A program made the position numbers and the translations under genes. Shown one piece after another: positions 15,656 to 24,101 of a stretch of DNA of 64,000 nucleotides. The notes beneath the pieces were generated by a model, which was not told the origin of the DNA, made no database searches, and saw only the letters and a list, made by a program, of their open reading frames with translations. This stretch comes from Cupriavidus numazuensis (GTDB lineage: Bacteria; Pseudomonadota; Gammaproteobacteria; Burkholderiales; Burkholderiaceae). How positions within the stretch are numbered: position 1 is the stretch's first letter; each line of letters starts with the position of its first letter. The stretch covers positions 62,001-126,000 of the forward strand of contig NZ_CAJPVI010000005.1 of assembly GCF_905397435.1 (NCBI RefSeq). The letters run 5' to 3'.

Positions 15656-15838
15656 ATGAAGCAGCAAGACTCTCAAATGAAGATCCGGCTACCGCTCGGT
15701 CTGAAGTTCTGGCTCGTAAGCCAGGCGCGGCTGAACCGTCGAAGCGTCAATGCTGAAGTGGTCTATCAGCTGGAAAGCGTAAAGACAAAAGAAAACACCC
15801 CGGCGGCGGCAACCGTCGAGGCGTTGGATGCGAAGTGA
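15656..15838 (+). CDS. Arc-like ribbon-helix-helix protein
   Basis: The 60-residue protein beginning MKQQDSQMKIRLPLGLKFWL has the Arc-family beta strand (QMKIRLP). LVSQARLNRRSVNAEVVYQL follows, giving the helix A, turn and helix B with the RSVNAE signature of Arc (GRSVNSE). Its size equals P22 Arc, about 53 residues. The start at 15656 is preferred because CCGGAGGACGA lies just upstream; an in-frame ATG at 15626 would place coding sequence over the third operator. It is expressed from the operator-covered promoter, divergent from the Mnt-like gene, and likely autoregulated. Confidence 0.75.
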   Translation: MKQQDSQMKIRLPLGLKFWLVSQARLNRRSVNAEVVYQLESVKTKENTPAAATVEALDAK

Positions 15839-15861
15839 ACCCCTAGCTAAAGGAACACATC

Positions 15862-16275
15862 ATGAGAAATGTTAGCACAGCGCTCGTGCAGCGCAAGTCT
15901 GTTGCTCCGGTTGTTGCTCTCCGCCCGGCGTCGCGTCACAAGACTTCGACGATCATCCTTGAGCCCGAGATCAGAAGACCCGGGGAGGCAGCAATCCGAC
16001 AGCTCATTGCGAGCGAGGCAAAGTCGGAGTTCCCGAATATGGACGCAATCAGGCGCGCAAAGGACCTCCTTGCCGACCTCGAATTGCTGCCTCCCACTGC
16101 AGAAGTCCCCCGCGACCAGTTTGTCATCTTCGCCAACGGTATCGCCGCGGTGTCCAGGCTGATCGCGCTCCGGCTCGCTGATCGCCGCCCTGACGTCGAC
16201 GCGATCGCCCGCGCCTCTTGGTTCATTGCCGACCTCGCTGACCTGGTTGAGGAAGAACTCGATCGAGGAGTCTGA
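15862..16275 (+). CDS. Hypothetical protein downstream of the arc-like gene
   Basis: This 137-residue protein is not recognised. The N-terminal 35 residues are basic and probably disordered. The rest is helical and contains an internal similarity: FPNMDAIRRAKDLLADLE near residue 57 and RPDVDAIARASWFIADLADL near residue 112, suggesting a duplicated helical unit. It starts 23 bp after the arc-like stop with AAAGGAACACATC as RBS, so it is the second gene of that transcript. In P22 this position is held by the antirepressor gene ant, but no similarity to Ant is seen. Position alone is weak evidence. Confidence 0.6.
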   Translation: MRNVSTALVQRKSVAPVVALRPASRHKTSTIILEPEIRRPGEAAIRQLIASEAKSEFPNMDAIRRAKDLLADLELLPPTAEVPRDQFVIFANGIAAVSRLIALRLADRRPDVDAIARASWFIADLADLVEEELDRGV

Positions 16276-16293
16276 TCACACCCAGGGGCCGCA

Positions 16294-17100
16294 GTGAACT
16301 TCTACAAGCGCCACATCGGCGACTACATCAAGGACGCCGCACACCTCACGCTGCTAGAGCACGGTGTGTATGCGAGGCTGATGGACGTCTACTACACCCG
16401 CGAAAGTGGAATCCCCGACGGCCAGGCGGCTCGCCTAATCGGCGCGCATTCCAAGGCAGAGCAGCAGGCGGTTAATAGCGTGCTCACGGAGTTTTTCAGC
16501 CTAGTAGGCGGCATCTGGACTCAGAAGCGTTGTGAGTCTGAAATCCAAGCCGCAAGCGCTCAAGCGGATGCCAATCGAAGCAACGGAAAGAAAGGCGGTA
16601 GGCCACCGAAAACGAAAACCGATGAAAAACCCATTGGGTTTCACTCGGGTTCCGATTCGGAAAGCGAAAAAAACCTTAGCCAGACTCCAGACTCCATTAA
16701 CCAAGTAATACCCCCCAACCCCCCACCGCCTGACGGCGGCGAGGGGCGAGCATCCGTCCGACAACGGACCAGAGCAACACGCTGCACGTTGAAGACCTTC
16801 GTTGACCAGTGCCAGACCGCCGGTGAGAAACCGATTAGCGAGTACCGTCCGCTCATCGAGTACGTCGAGACGACCGGGCTGCCGATGGAGCACGTCCAGC
16901 TGTGCTGGGAAGTCTTCAAGGACGAATTCCTGCCTGGTGGCCACAAGGAGTCCAAGATGCAAACGGACTGGCGCAAGCACTTCCTGAACTTCGTGAAAAG
17001 GCGCTATTACCAGCTCTGGTATGGCAAGCCAGATGGGACCTACGAGCTCACAGCTACCGGCATCCAGGCCAAGGCATATCACGCGAGGAAGGCGGCATGA
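16294..17100 (+). CDS. DUF1376 (YdaU-like) phage replication-region protein
   Basis: The 268-residue protein begins with GTG. Its N-terminus MNFYKRHIGDYIKDAAHLTL, followed by LEHGVYARLMDVYYT, is diagnostic of DUF1376, common in lambdoid and Burkholderia prophage replication modules next to DnaB or DnaC. A polar linker (NGKKGGRPPKTKTDEK; NPPPPDGGEG) separates it from a C-terminal domain ending near WRKHFLNFVKRRYYQLW. That layout resembles replication-initiator or helicase-loader proteins. The stop overlaps the helicase start (ATGA at 17097-17100), implying coupling. Origin binding or loader function is inferred. Confidence 0.82.
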   Translation: MNFYKRHIGDYIKDAAHLTLLEHGVYARLMDVYYTRESGIPDGQAARLIGAHSKAEQQAVNSVLTEFFSLVGGIWTQKRCESEIQAASAQADANRSNGKKGGRPPKTKTDEKPIGFHSGSDSESEKNLSQTPDSINQVIPPNPPPPDGGEGRASVRQRTRATRCTLKTFVDQCQTAGEKPISEYRPLIEYVETTGLPMEHVQLCWEVFKDEFLPGGHKESKMQTDWRKHFLNFVKRRYYQLWYGKPDGTYELTATGIQAKAYHARKAA

Positions 17101-18464
17101 GCCACGACGACATCCGGGGCGCGATTCCCCATTCCATCGAAGCCGAGCAATCCGTCCTTGGCGGCCTGCTGCTCGACAATGATGCAATAGACCGGTGCGG
17201 TGATCTGCGCGCCGAGCACTTCTACCGCGGCGACCATCGCGCCATCTTCACTGAAATCCTGGCGGCAATCATCGGAGGGTACGCGGCCGACGTCGTGACC
17301 GTCTTCGAGCGCCTCCAGGCCAAAGGCTCGGAGACTGACGTCTCGTACCTGTCCAGCCTGTCGCTCAACACCCCCAGCTCAGCAAACATCCGGCGCTACG
17401 CCGACATCATCCGCGACCGGGCCCAGAAGCGCGGCATGCTGGCGCTGTCCTCCGACCTGCAGGAAATGGCCCTGAACAGCGCCGAGGCTGCGGCAGTGCT
17501 TATCGACCGCGCGCAGGGGCAACTGGAGAAGCTGTCCGAGGCCGTCGTCAAGCGCGAGCCGCGCCGCGTGGCCGATCTCATGTCCGAGCACATCGACGTG
17601 CTCGAGCAGCGTAGCGAAGGCAAGATCCGTGTGATCCCGACCGGCATTGAGGATCTGGACCAGGTTCTGTCCGGCGGCATCCGTCCGGGCAATGTGGTCG
17701 TGCTAGGGGCTCGCCCCTCCGTCGGCAAGACCGCTCTGGCCATGTCGATTGCCGCTAACGTGGCCGAGAAGTACAGCGTGCTGGTGCTCTCCATGGAAAT
17801 GTCGGCACAGGAGGTCAATGACCGCCTCATCGCCATGTTGGGCCAGATCCCGCTTGACGACGTGCTCAAGGCCAACCCAGACAACCAAGACATGTGGAGA
17901 GGCGTGACACGCGCCGCTACGCGGATCTCGAATGAACTGACGATTGCACTCGACGACCAGCCGGCGCTGACCATGCTGGAGGTCCGTAACAAAGCCAGAA
18001 CGGCAAAGCGCAAGTTCGGGCTGGACCTGTTGGTGCTGGACTACCTGCAGCTCATGCAGGGGCGAGACGAGAACGAGAAGCGAAACTACCAGCTCGAGGA
18101 AATCTCGCGGGGCGTCAAGGCACTGGCCAAGGATCTCGGAATCGGCGTGATCGAGCTGGTCCAGCTTAACCGCGGCGCCGAGCAGCGCGGCGGACGTTAC
18201 CGCATGTCGGACATTCGGGATTGCGGCGGCATCGAGCAGGACGCGGACGTTATCGGGTTCCTGCATCGGCCAATCAAGGACGACCCCTCCCTCGGCGACC
18301 AGTGGCACCGCTTCGCCTGGCTGCAGATGGAAAAGAACCGCCAAGGCGCCCTTGCAGACGTTCCGCTCTCGTACATCGGCGAACAAACGCGCTTCGCTGG
18401 GTGGCATGGCGCATGGCCTAAGCAGCCCGGAACGGCGCGGCGTGGAAAGGGGTTGGTGGACTGA
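17097..18464 (+). CDS. DnaB-like replicative helicase of the element
   Basis: The 455-residue hexameric-type helicase has the DnaB N-terminal domain (PHSIEAEQSVLGGLLLDNDA) and a RecA-fold C-terminal domain. Visible motifs are Walker A GARPSVGKTAL, SMEMSAQEVNDRLIAM, Walker B LLVLDYLQLMQ and the H4 loop region QLNRGAEQR. It would unwind DNA at the element's own origin. It is coupled to the DUF1376 gene by a 4-bp overlap and is the last rightward gene of the left arm. A 13-bp hairpin follows. Homology is to DnaB itself rather than to primase-helicase fusions. Confidence 0.92.
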   Translation: MSHDDIRGAIPHSIEAEQSVLGGLLLDNDAIDRCGDLRAEHFYRGDHRAIFTEILAAIIGGYAADVVTVFERLQAKGSETDVSYLSSLSLNTPSSANIRRYADIIRDRAQKRGMLALSSDLQEMALNSAEAAAVLIDRAQGQLEKLSEAVVKREPRRVADLMSEHIDVLEQRSEGKIRVIPTGIEDLDQVLSGGIRPGNVVVLGARPSVGKTALAMSIAANVAEKYSVLVLSMEMSAQEVNDRLIAMLGQIPLDDVLKANPDNQDMWRGVTRAATRISNELTIALDDQPALTMLEVRNKARTAKRKFGLDLLVLDYLQLMQGRDENEKRNYQLEEISRGVKALAKDLGIGVIELVQLNRGAEQRGGRYRMSDIRDCGGIEQDADVIGFLHRPIKDDPSLGDQWHRFAWLQMEKNRQGALADVPLSYIGEQTRFAGWHGAWPKQPGTARRGKGLVD

Positions 18465-18507
18465 GATGGGCGGCGCGCAACGTCAACACACTGTGAATAT
18501 GAGGTAA

Positions 18508-18543
18508 GCCCAAGCCTGACTGTCAGATGGGTCAGGCTTGGGC
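18508..18543. terminator. 13-bp perfect hairpin between the two converging arms of the element
   Basis: GCCCAAGCCTGAC (18508-18520) pairs with GTCAGGCTTGGGC (18531-18543) across a 10-nt loop. It separates the rightward replication arm from the leftward arm and probably stops both. No strong T-run is present. Confidence 0.6.
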
Positions 18544-18619
18544 GTCAGAATAGGGTCGTTTTATCAGCAGATGGACACCAGGCAACATTTGTCTAGACCC
18601 GTGCCTGACACTTCGGTCT

Positions 18620-18883
18620 TCAGCGGAAAGCCGTGCCCAGCCTTTTCCGCGCCTCATACTCTTCTCTGGCGGCTGCGCGCTGCGCGTCCAGGTATTCCGC
18701 AATGTCCCGTATGTCGGCGATTAGCGCTCGGCCCTCCTTACGCATGGGGATCGGGAACGTTCCGGCGGAGAGCCGGTTGTAGGCGGTCTGCTTCTCGACG
18801 CCAATCGCGCCGCATACCTCGTCGAGGTTGAGTAGCACGCGGCCGTCGAACTGAAACGCCAGTAGGAACAGGCAGGATTTCAT
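18620..18883 (-). CDS. Small HTH protein, PrtN/AlpA-like
   Basis: The 87-residue protein begins MKSCLFLLAFQFDGRVLLNL, then DEVCGAIGVEKQTAYNRLSA and GTFPIPMRKEGRALIADIRD. The N-terminal FLL-QFDGR...L--VC pattern resembles pyocin-activator PrtN family proteins; the second part is an excisionase-like HTH. Its start overlaps the stop of the 75-residue gene by 4 bp. It is the last gene of the leftward arm. A role as activator is possible, but no pyocin locus is visible, so only DNA binding is supported. Confidence 0.65.
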   Translation of the reverse strand: MKSCLFLLAFQFDGRVLLNLDEVCGAIGVEKQTAYNRLSAGTFPIPMRKEGRALIADIRDIAEYLDAQRAAAREEYEARKRLGTAFR

Positions 18884-19107
18884 AGCCCGGCCCTTCGCAG
18901 TCTGTCCCGGCACGACCGCAGCATTTCATTGATGCGGCGGAGCGCGTCGCGATACTCCGCGGACCGCAGACCGTGCTTCATTGCGTTCTGAGACGCAATG
19001 GCCTTACCCTCGCCTGTTGTGGGCCCGGTTGACCGCTCCCACGGCTTCCATCGCTTTATTGCCTCGGCCTGCCGGGCTCGCCGTTCCGGGGTCCATCCGT
19101 TCGCCAT
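18880..19107 (-). CDS. Small prophage-associated hypothetical protein
   Basis: This 75-residue basic protein starts MANGWTPERRARQAEAIKRW, then KPWERSTGPTTGEGKAIASQ and NAMKHGLRS. This pattern (rows of ER-R-Q, W-PWE-STGP-T-EGK, N-KHG) is frequent in small prophage proteins of unknown function. It overlaps the 232-residue gene out of frame by about 100 bp and the HTH gene by 4 bp. I recognise the family pattern but no function. Confidence 0.6.
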   Translation of the reverse strand: MANGWTPERRARQAEAIKRWKPWERSTGPTTGEGKAIASQNAMKHGLRSAEYRDALRRINEMLRSCRDRLRRAGL

Positions 19108-19702
19108 GTGGTGCCTCCAATAGTTCGTTTGCTACAACAATGGGCTTTTCCGTGCGCGCGCGCGACGTGCCGGCGGCGGAGTCCCCGACGCCGTTGTTCA
19201 CCTGCTGATTCCCATGGGCAATGTTCGCCTGCTTCACAAACGCCACCGCCCGCGGATTCTTAAGTTCACCCAGGACCTTGGCCGTGCTGGCGCATTGCGC
19301 CTGAGCCTTCAGGGCGAGCCGGAGAAGCGACTCCTTGGCCGGCATATGGGACGTGCTGAAGGCCTTCATCGCCAACTGGTTAAAGACGGCGTCCAGTGTC
19401 GTCGCCTGAGTCGCCAGCATCGACTCGATAGCCGAGAGATTGCCATCGGCGACAGCCTTGGCCTCGGTTACTAACCTGCCCACATACGCGCCAATGTTCG
19501 CCTCCCCGAACATGTGGGAGACGTAATGCCGCGCCGTCCACGCACCACGGACCACGGGATTAGCCGCCACCCTAGCAATGCTCTCGGCTGTGGCCTCCCC
19601 CTCTTCGCGGTAGATATCAAGCTTGTTCGGGTCGCTTTCCTGGCCATCCGCCGCAGTAGTGCCGCCCTTCTCGCACGCCCCTGTCTCTTTTGCCTTTCCC
19701 AT
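19004..19702 (-). CDS. Hypothetical prophage protein
   Basis: This 232-residue protein is not recognised. The N-terminal 30 residues are polar and probably disordered. The central part is alanine-rich and alpha-helical (YVGRLVTEAKAVADGNLSAI; MLATQATTLDAVFNQLAMKA) and contains HYVSHMFGEANIGAY. The C-terminal 60 residues are low complexity, with KQANIAHGNQQVNNGVGDS. Its 3' end overlaps the next gene out of frame by about 100 bp, so the end of this frame should be treated with care. It follows the baseplate-hub gene after a 59-bp gap in the same direction. Confidence 0.55.
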   Translation of the reverse strand: MGKAKETGACEKGGTTAADGQESDPNKLDIYREEGEATAESIARVAANPVVRGAWTARHYVSHMFGEANIGAYVGRLVTEAKAVADGNLSAIESMLATQATTLDAVFNQLAMKAFSTSHMPAKESLLRLALKAQAQCASTAKVLGELKNPRAVAFVKQANIAHGNQQVNNGVGDSAAGTSRARTEKPIVVANELLEAPHGERMDPGTASPAGRGNKAMEAVGAVNRAHNRRG

Positions 19703-19761
19703 CGCACCCGCTCCAAAAATCGGCGGCCGGCCATCCGAGAAGGCCGGGCCGCCTTGTCGCG

Positions 19762-20877
19762 CTACAGCGCCGGTACCGTCTCCGGGTTGTGGTTCTTCGC
19801 CGACACCGTCATCAGGTAACCGTTCTGGACGCTCATCGATCGCGTGATCGCGTCGAGGTAGTAATCCTGGTCAAACTTGGTACCCGTGCCCGTCAGACGA
19901 AGCATGGCCGTCTGCGTCAGGATATTGTCGGCCGGGAGGATGGCCCACAGGTTCATCTCATGCTGCGTGATCTCCCGGTGCGTCTTCTGGGCCAAGTCCG
20001 TCGCCGCCTCCTGAGTCAGGCCGCCGCGTCGGATGACGTAGACCTGTCGGCTTCCGTGCGGCGATGCGTTGCCAGGCTGAATGGTCTTCCCCTTGGTCGG
20101 GTAGTAGGCCGTGAAGTCCTTAGCTTGCCTCGAGTGCCATGACCGCACTAACACGGTCACTCCCTTTGCTACGGTCATACTGCGAGACAGCTTTAGATCC
20201 TGCACGTTGGCAGCGGGCAGGCCGTCCTCGTCGACCGACCAGCGGATCTCATAGGGATCGCCCGGCTCAGTCGGCCGCGGCTCGAAGTGCAGTGTCTTGC
20301 CGCGTACGTAGCAGAGATAGCCTTCGCTCTGCGCCAGATAGGTCAGGAGGTCCCACTCGCTGCGCTCTTCCATCTGAAGGACATGGTCATACGCGTAGAA
20401 CGTGCCGGCCGGCGTATTCGTCGTGGGTCCCGAGACTGTAAGGCCATGGCTGGTCGCCAACTTTTCGGCAATCTGCGACGAGGTGAAGTTCTGGTATTGG
20501 ACCAATGCCTTGGTGTCGATGAAGACCGCAGTCAGGTCGCGGCCGGTCACGGTAACCGTAGTGCCCACCGGGTCGTATTCGACGTCATCGATTTGCCCGT
20601 AGATGAGGCTGTCGAGATCGGTCTCGCTATAGCTCATCGGATCGGCCGGAAAGCCAGCGAATATCTCGACGACCGCCTCTTTCTGGTCGGATAGCCAGTT
20701 CGCGTCGGTTTCAGGCGGCAACGCATTGGCGGCGAAGATAACGCGGAACGTGTCGGCTTGGTAGTAGGTGTTATTGGACACCTCCCAACGAACCCAAGCG
20801 GGGACGATGACGCCAGCCACCTTCACGATCGCGCGAGGTTGACGGGCGGACGGTTGTGCGGGGAGAGTATTGAGCAT
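19762..20877 (-). CDS. Phage baseplate hub / late control gene D-like protein
   Basis: The 371-residue protein has the gpD/Mu gp44 tail-hub pattern: VAGVIVPAWVRWEVSNNTYY, then DTFRVIFAA near residue 35 and VTVTGRDLTAVFIDTKALVQ near residue 110. ASHG-like LATSHGLTVSG, then VEYDPVGTTVTVTGRD and MEERSEWDLLTYLAQSEGYL near residue 165 follow. In myoviruses it forms the trimeric hub that nucleates the tube and holds the tape-measure protein. The start at 20877 is preceded by CGGAGCATCA. No tube, sheath, tape-measure or baseplate wedge genes are present, so the tail module is a fragment. Confidence 0.78.
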   Translation of the reverse strand: MLNTLPAQPSARQPRAIVKVAGVIVPAWVRWEVSNNTYYQADTFRVIFAANALPPETDANWLSDQKEAVVEIFAGFPADPMSYSETDLDSLIYGQIDDVEYDPVGTTVTVTGRDLTAVFIDTKALVQYQNFTSSQIAEKLATSHGLTVSGPTTNTPAGTFYAYDHVLQMEERSEWDLLTYLAQSEGYLCYVRGKTLHFEPRPTEPGDPYEIRWSVDEDGLPAANVQDLKLSRSMTVAKGVTVLVRSWHSRQAKDFTAYYPTKGKTIQPGNASPHGSRQVYVIRRGGLTQEAATDLAQKTHREITQHEMNLWAILPADNILTQTAMLRLTGTGTKFDQDYYLDAITRSMSVQNGYLMTVSAKNHNPETVPAL

Positions 20878-20946
20878 TGATGCTCCGTGAGTTACGGCCG
20901 GCAACCGATTGCGGCGCCGGCCAGGATTCCAATTGCAGCTCAAGAC

Positions 20947-21123
20947 CTAGCTGGCCGGCGAGAACTCTCCATCGGTATAGACATCACCGATGTTTCCAGC
21001 GTCCGTCTGGATCACCTTGTACCCATCCGGCGTTGCCCAAGAATTGTCACCGGGCCATTCGTCCGTCAGTTCCAAGACGTTTTCCACAATGTTGCTCGTC
21101 TGATTGATCATGGCGTAGCGCAT
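20947..21123 (-). CDS. Small phage protein between fibre and hub genes
   Basis: The 58-residue ORF (MRYAMINQTSNIVENVLELT ... DGEFSPAS) has a near-perfect AGGAGGAACGC RBS 3 bp before its ATG. It begins 11 bp after the tail-fibre stop. The pattern 'MRYAxIN..NIVENV..., W..P.GY..IQ' recalls the small proteins after tail-fibre genes in many prophages, some of which assist fibre assembly. Function is inferred from position only. Confidence 0.7.
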   Translation of the reverse strand: MRYAMINQTSNIVENVLELTDEWPGDNSWATPDGYKVIQTDAGNIGDVYTDGEFSPAS

Positions 21124-21134
21124 TGCGTTCCTCC

Positions 21135-22805
21135 TTATTGGGTCAGAAACTCGGTGAACCTGATCTTGCCGACAGTGCCGCTACCGCCTGCAGTGCTCGC
21201 AGCCTGCGCGCCGGCTCCGCCACCGCCGGCGCCCGCACCCGTAGCGATGTTGCCGGAGGCGTTCGCCACGTTCGCACCGCCTGTGCCGAAGTAGCTGGAG
21301 CCACCAACGCCGCCCGTGCCTCCATTCACGCCCGTGCCGATACCGTATGAACCGGGCCAGCCCTGGATGTTGTCAGTTGCGCCGCTGGTCGTTCCGCCAA
21401 CACCGCCACCGCCGACGGCTCCGACCGCGCTTGACGACACTGACGCTGAACCACCCGCACCCCCGTTGCAGGTAATCAGCGTGGCACCGGTACCGAACGT
21501 TGAATTTCCGCCCGCGCCCCCGGCTGCTCCAGATGCTCCGACGCCAGCGCTACCGATCGAATAGGATTGCGAAGCGCCAATCTCCGCGGCGGAATAGAGG
21601 CGCCGGCCGAACCCGCCACCGCCGCCGCCACCGCCGGCAGCGCCTTGACTCGATACACCGGGAGCCCCGCCTCCGGCCCCGCCCCCAGCGACCATCTCCA
21701 CAAGGACGAATGCCATGCCCGCAGACGGGGTGTACGTGCCAGACACCGTCGCAGTAGTTGGTTTGACCGTCTTAATCAGACCTGACGCGACAGCCTGCGC
21801 AGGAAATTGGCCAAGTTGCATCACCTGATTGCCCTGCGTAGCCGCTGCAACCTGCAGCGCCCCACCCGTGCACTCGATCAGCACAGCCGAGTTGATGTCA
21901 GCCCTGTAGACGACTTGGCATTTCCCGTTGGCAACGATTTCACCACCCTGCAAGGCGCTGTGCGCGCCGCCGATGAGAGGAATGGCGCCGAGCCCGTTTA
22001 CGTTCAGCGTCGAGGCGCCCGTGTTCGCGGTCTTGGCCTTGAACCACAGCACCATGCCGTCGGTCAGCGCGGTGATTGCCGGAGAGTAGCTGACGGCGTA
22101 GGTGTTCGCCGAGCCGGTGTCGTTCGCGGTGATCAGCGCGTTGCCTTGGATCGCATGCAGCAGATCGGTCGGCAGGATCGGCGCATTCGCCGCCTGCGTG
22201 ATGTTCGCCGAGGTGATGGTCGATTGGCCGTTGGCGACGGTCACGACCCAGAGGCCGGTATAGCCAGCGTCCGGCGCAGGAGTCGTCTGGCTGCCGGTCG
22301 TGGCCGCGATGCCAGCCTTGGCCGAGATGGTGACGATGCCCTTGCGCGAGGTCGGCTGAGCGGTGCCGCTATTGCCGGGGCCGGAAAAGGCCTGCGAGGG
22401 GTTGCTCGCGTTGTAGTAGGGCAGCACGACCGTGCCGGCGTCGGAGTCCTGATAGATCGCCTGAATCAGGTAGTTGATCGACTGGCCTGCGGTGCCCGGC
22501 GCCGGGCAGGACAAGTTCACGGCGTCGAGGGCGATGCCCTGCTTCAGGATGGTGTGCGAGTCCGAGGCAAGCGACGAATATGCCGTCGCGTCCGTTGCGA
22601 CAAGGCTATACATCTCGCCGGGCAAAACATTAACGGTTAGACCGGCCGGCGAAGTCGGAGCGCAAGCAAGGCCGTTCACGACCACGCCGGACGATCCGAG
22701 CATGGCCGCCGCCAGCTTGGCAACGGCTATCATGGTGTTCTTGTTCGTGTTCAGCAGATCCGTTTCAAGCGGTACCTGGCCTGGATAAATGATGGCTCTG
22801 TCCAT
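21135..22805 (-). CDS. Tail fibre protein with glycine-rich receptor-binding end
   Basis: The 556-residue protein begins with a baseplate-attachment type region (MDRAIIYPGQVPLETDLLNT). A beta-rich shaft with repeats (PILPTDLLHAIQGNALITANDTG) follows. From about residue 365 comes a glycine-rich domain (AGGGAGGGAPGVSS, GAAGGGGGGGGFGRRLYSAA, GGAGGNSTFGTGATLITCNG) ending KIRFTEFLTQ. Glycine-rich C-termini of this kind occur in fibre or adhesin domains where stacked Gly strands carry exposed variable loops for receptor contact. The gene lies directly upstream of a likely fibre-partner ORF and the baseplate hub. No truncation is visible in the fibre itself. Confidence 0.85.
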   Translation of the reverse strand: MDRAIIYPGQVPLETDLLNTNKNTMIAVAKLAAAMLGSSGVVVNGLACAPTSPAGLTVNVLPGEMYSLVATDATAYSSLASDSHTILKQGIALDAVNLSCPAPGTAGQSINYLIQAIYQDSDAGTVVLPYYNASNPSQAFSGPGNSGTAQPTSRKGIVTISAKAGIAATTGSQTTPAPDAGYTGLWVVTVANGQSTITSANITQAANAPILPTDLLHAIQGNALITANDTGSANTYAVSYSPAITALTDGMVLWFKAKTANTGASTLNVNGLGAIPLIGGAHSALQGGEIVANGKCQVVYRADINSAVLIECTGGALQVAAATQGNQVMQLGQFPAQAVASGLIKTVKPTTATVSGTYTPSAGMAFVLVEMVAGGGAGGGAPGVSSQGAAGGGGGGGGFGRRLYSAAEIGASQSYSIGSAGVGASGAAGGAGGNSTFGTGATLITCNGGAGGSASVSSSAVGAVGGGGVGGTTSGATDNIQGWPGSYGIGTGVNGGTGGVGGSSYFGTGGANVANASGNIATGAGAGGGGAGAQAASTAGGSGTVGKIRFTEFLTQ

Positions 22806-22829
22806 AGGTTCCTTCGTTTCTATCGTTCG

Positions 22830-23000
22830 TTATTGACCGGCGCGCGTCGCGTCGTTTTTATTCGCCTCAACAGGCTGCGGTACGCCGCCATACGGCATGC
22901 CTCCGTTGTAGCGCGGCACGAGGTCTCCGCCTTGCGGCTCGACAGCGCCGGAATCGCGCTTGTGCTCTTCGGCCGGCCGGGTCATTGCGTCGCTATTCAT
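22830..23000 (-). CDS. Small hypothetical phage ORF
   Basis: The 56-residue polar, Pro/Gly-rich ORF (MNSDAMTRPAEEHKRDSGAV, then PQGGDLVPRYNGGMPYGGVP) has the strong RBS AAGGAGCGCGAG. It lies between the 260-residue gene (10 bp) and the tail fibre (24 bp). Tight packing and RBS support expression; no family is recognised. The sequence looks disordered. Confidence 0.6.
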   Translation of the reverse strand: MNSDAMTRPAEEHKRDSGAVEPQGGDLVPRYNGGMPYGGVPQPVEANKNDATRAGQ

Positions 23001-23010
23001 CTCGCGCTCC

Positions 23011-23793
23011 TTATCGGCCTTGCCTCATTCGCAGTTGCATCTGCGCGATCTCCCGGCTCGAGAATCCGAGCCGCCCGATATGGGGAGAAAAGACCTTGTC
23101 CTGCGCGATCGCGTACTTGAGGATGTGTTCGCGAGGTACGTCTTTAAATGAATGCTGGGTAACGACACTCACAAATTGAATGTTCTTGGTAACCCATTCG
23201 AGCGACTGCCTCCCGAGTTGGATTGACTCTGCCTCGACCGGATTCTCAGCGCGGCGGGAGTCTTCCCAGACGCGCCGGAAATACGTCTTTTCGACATCCG
23301 ACTGCGGAATTGGGCTTCGCAGGATTGCCAGCGCCATGCGCTCCGCGTCGCTACCTGGCTCGCCGGATTGCTCCATGAATTTGGTCCGCGTTTTGACGTC
23401 TTGTCGGGACCACCAGTCACGGATCTCCCGGTCCTCTAAATGCGCGACGCTGTGGGTGTCCGCGATCTTCGGAATGTGGATGATGGCGTGCTCTCGCGCG
23501 TCAATTTCCATCTCGTATGTGGAGGCCAAGTTCCAAGCTCCGAGCAGCCGAAGATTGGCAGTTTCTGCAATCGGCACGATGTGCTCGGCACGTCCGAAAT
23601 CGCTGAACCGTTGATCGCTGCGGATGGACTTCAGCTTGCCGGACCATTCGTCAACAAGCCTCCACATGGTCTTACCAAGTTCCAGCACCTTCTCGTTGGC
23701 GCCGGTCTGGTCAGGAAATGCAGGGATTTCGAACCTGTGTCCCGAGACAACGGTGACAGTTTGATCCTTCGAGAAGTCTTCATAAAATTCCAT
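23011..23793 (-). CDS. Hypothetical protein of the tail-fibre cassette
   Basis: The 260-residue soluble, acidic/basic mixed protein is not recognised. Visible segments are MEFYEDFSKDQTVTVVSGHR, the mid-part EHIVPIAETANLRLLGAWNL and ASTYEMEIDAREHAIIHIPK, and the C-terminal EHILKYAIAQDKVFSPHIGR. No signal peptide, membrane helix or catalytic motif stands out. Its GC content looks a little lower than the flanking chromosome. It lies upstream of the small 56-residue ORF and the tail fibre in a tightly spaced leftward cluster. It could be accessory cargo rather than a virion part. Confidence 0.65.
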   Translation of the reverse strand: MEFYEDFSKDQTVTVVSGHRFEIPAFPDQTGANEKVLELGKTMWRLVDEWSGKLKSIRSDQRFSDFGRAEHIVPIAETANLRLLGAWNLASTYEMEIDAREHAIIHIPKIADTHSVAHLEDREIRDWWSRQDVKTRTKFMEQSGEPGSDAERMALAILRSPIPQSDVEKTYFRRVWEDSRRAENPVEAESIQLGRQSLEWVTKNIQFVSVVTQHSFKDVPREHILKYAIAQDKVFSPHIGRLGFSSREIAQMQLRMRQGR

Positions 23794-23816
23794 GTCTTTC
23801 TCCGTAAGGTGGTCTT

Positions 23817-24095
23817 TCAGCCCTTCAGGCTGCGAATGATCCGGTCGTGTTGCTCAACGGCACGATCGACCAGGCCGCCGTGAAGCGAGGCGGTCAAGAA
23901 CTCGGAGTGCGGCACTACCTCAGGGAGGCCAGCAAAGCCGCGGCCGGCGTCGATGGCTGCCACGTTTCCGTTGGCGCAAGCCATGTCATGGGCTTTCAGA
24001 GTGACCCACGCGTCTAAGTAAGCCTGGGCGGCAGCGGCATAGGCCGCGCCGGCTTCCTGCCGGGCAGCAATCACTTCGGTGATGGTGGTCTTCAT
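23817..24095 (-). CDS. Small helical hypothetical phage protein
   Basis: The 92-residue protein begins MKTTITEVIAARQEAGAAYA, then AAAQAYLDAWVTLKAHDMAC. The N-terminal half is an Ala-rich amphipathic helix. The C-terminal half is LHGGLVDRAVEQHDRIIRSL. It resembles many short prophage ORFs of unknown role. It lies 23 bp upstream of the 260-residue gene in the same operon. Confidence 0.6.
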   Translation of the reverse strand: MKTTITEVIAARQEAGAAYAAAAQAYLDAWVTLKAHDMACANGNVAAIDAGRGFAGLPEVVPHSEFLTASLHGGLVDRAVEQHDRIIRSLKG

Positions 24096-24101
24096 GTCGA
24101 A

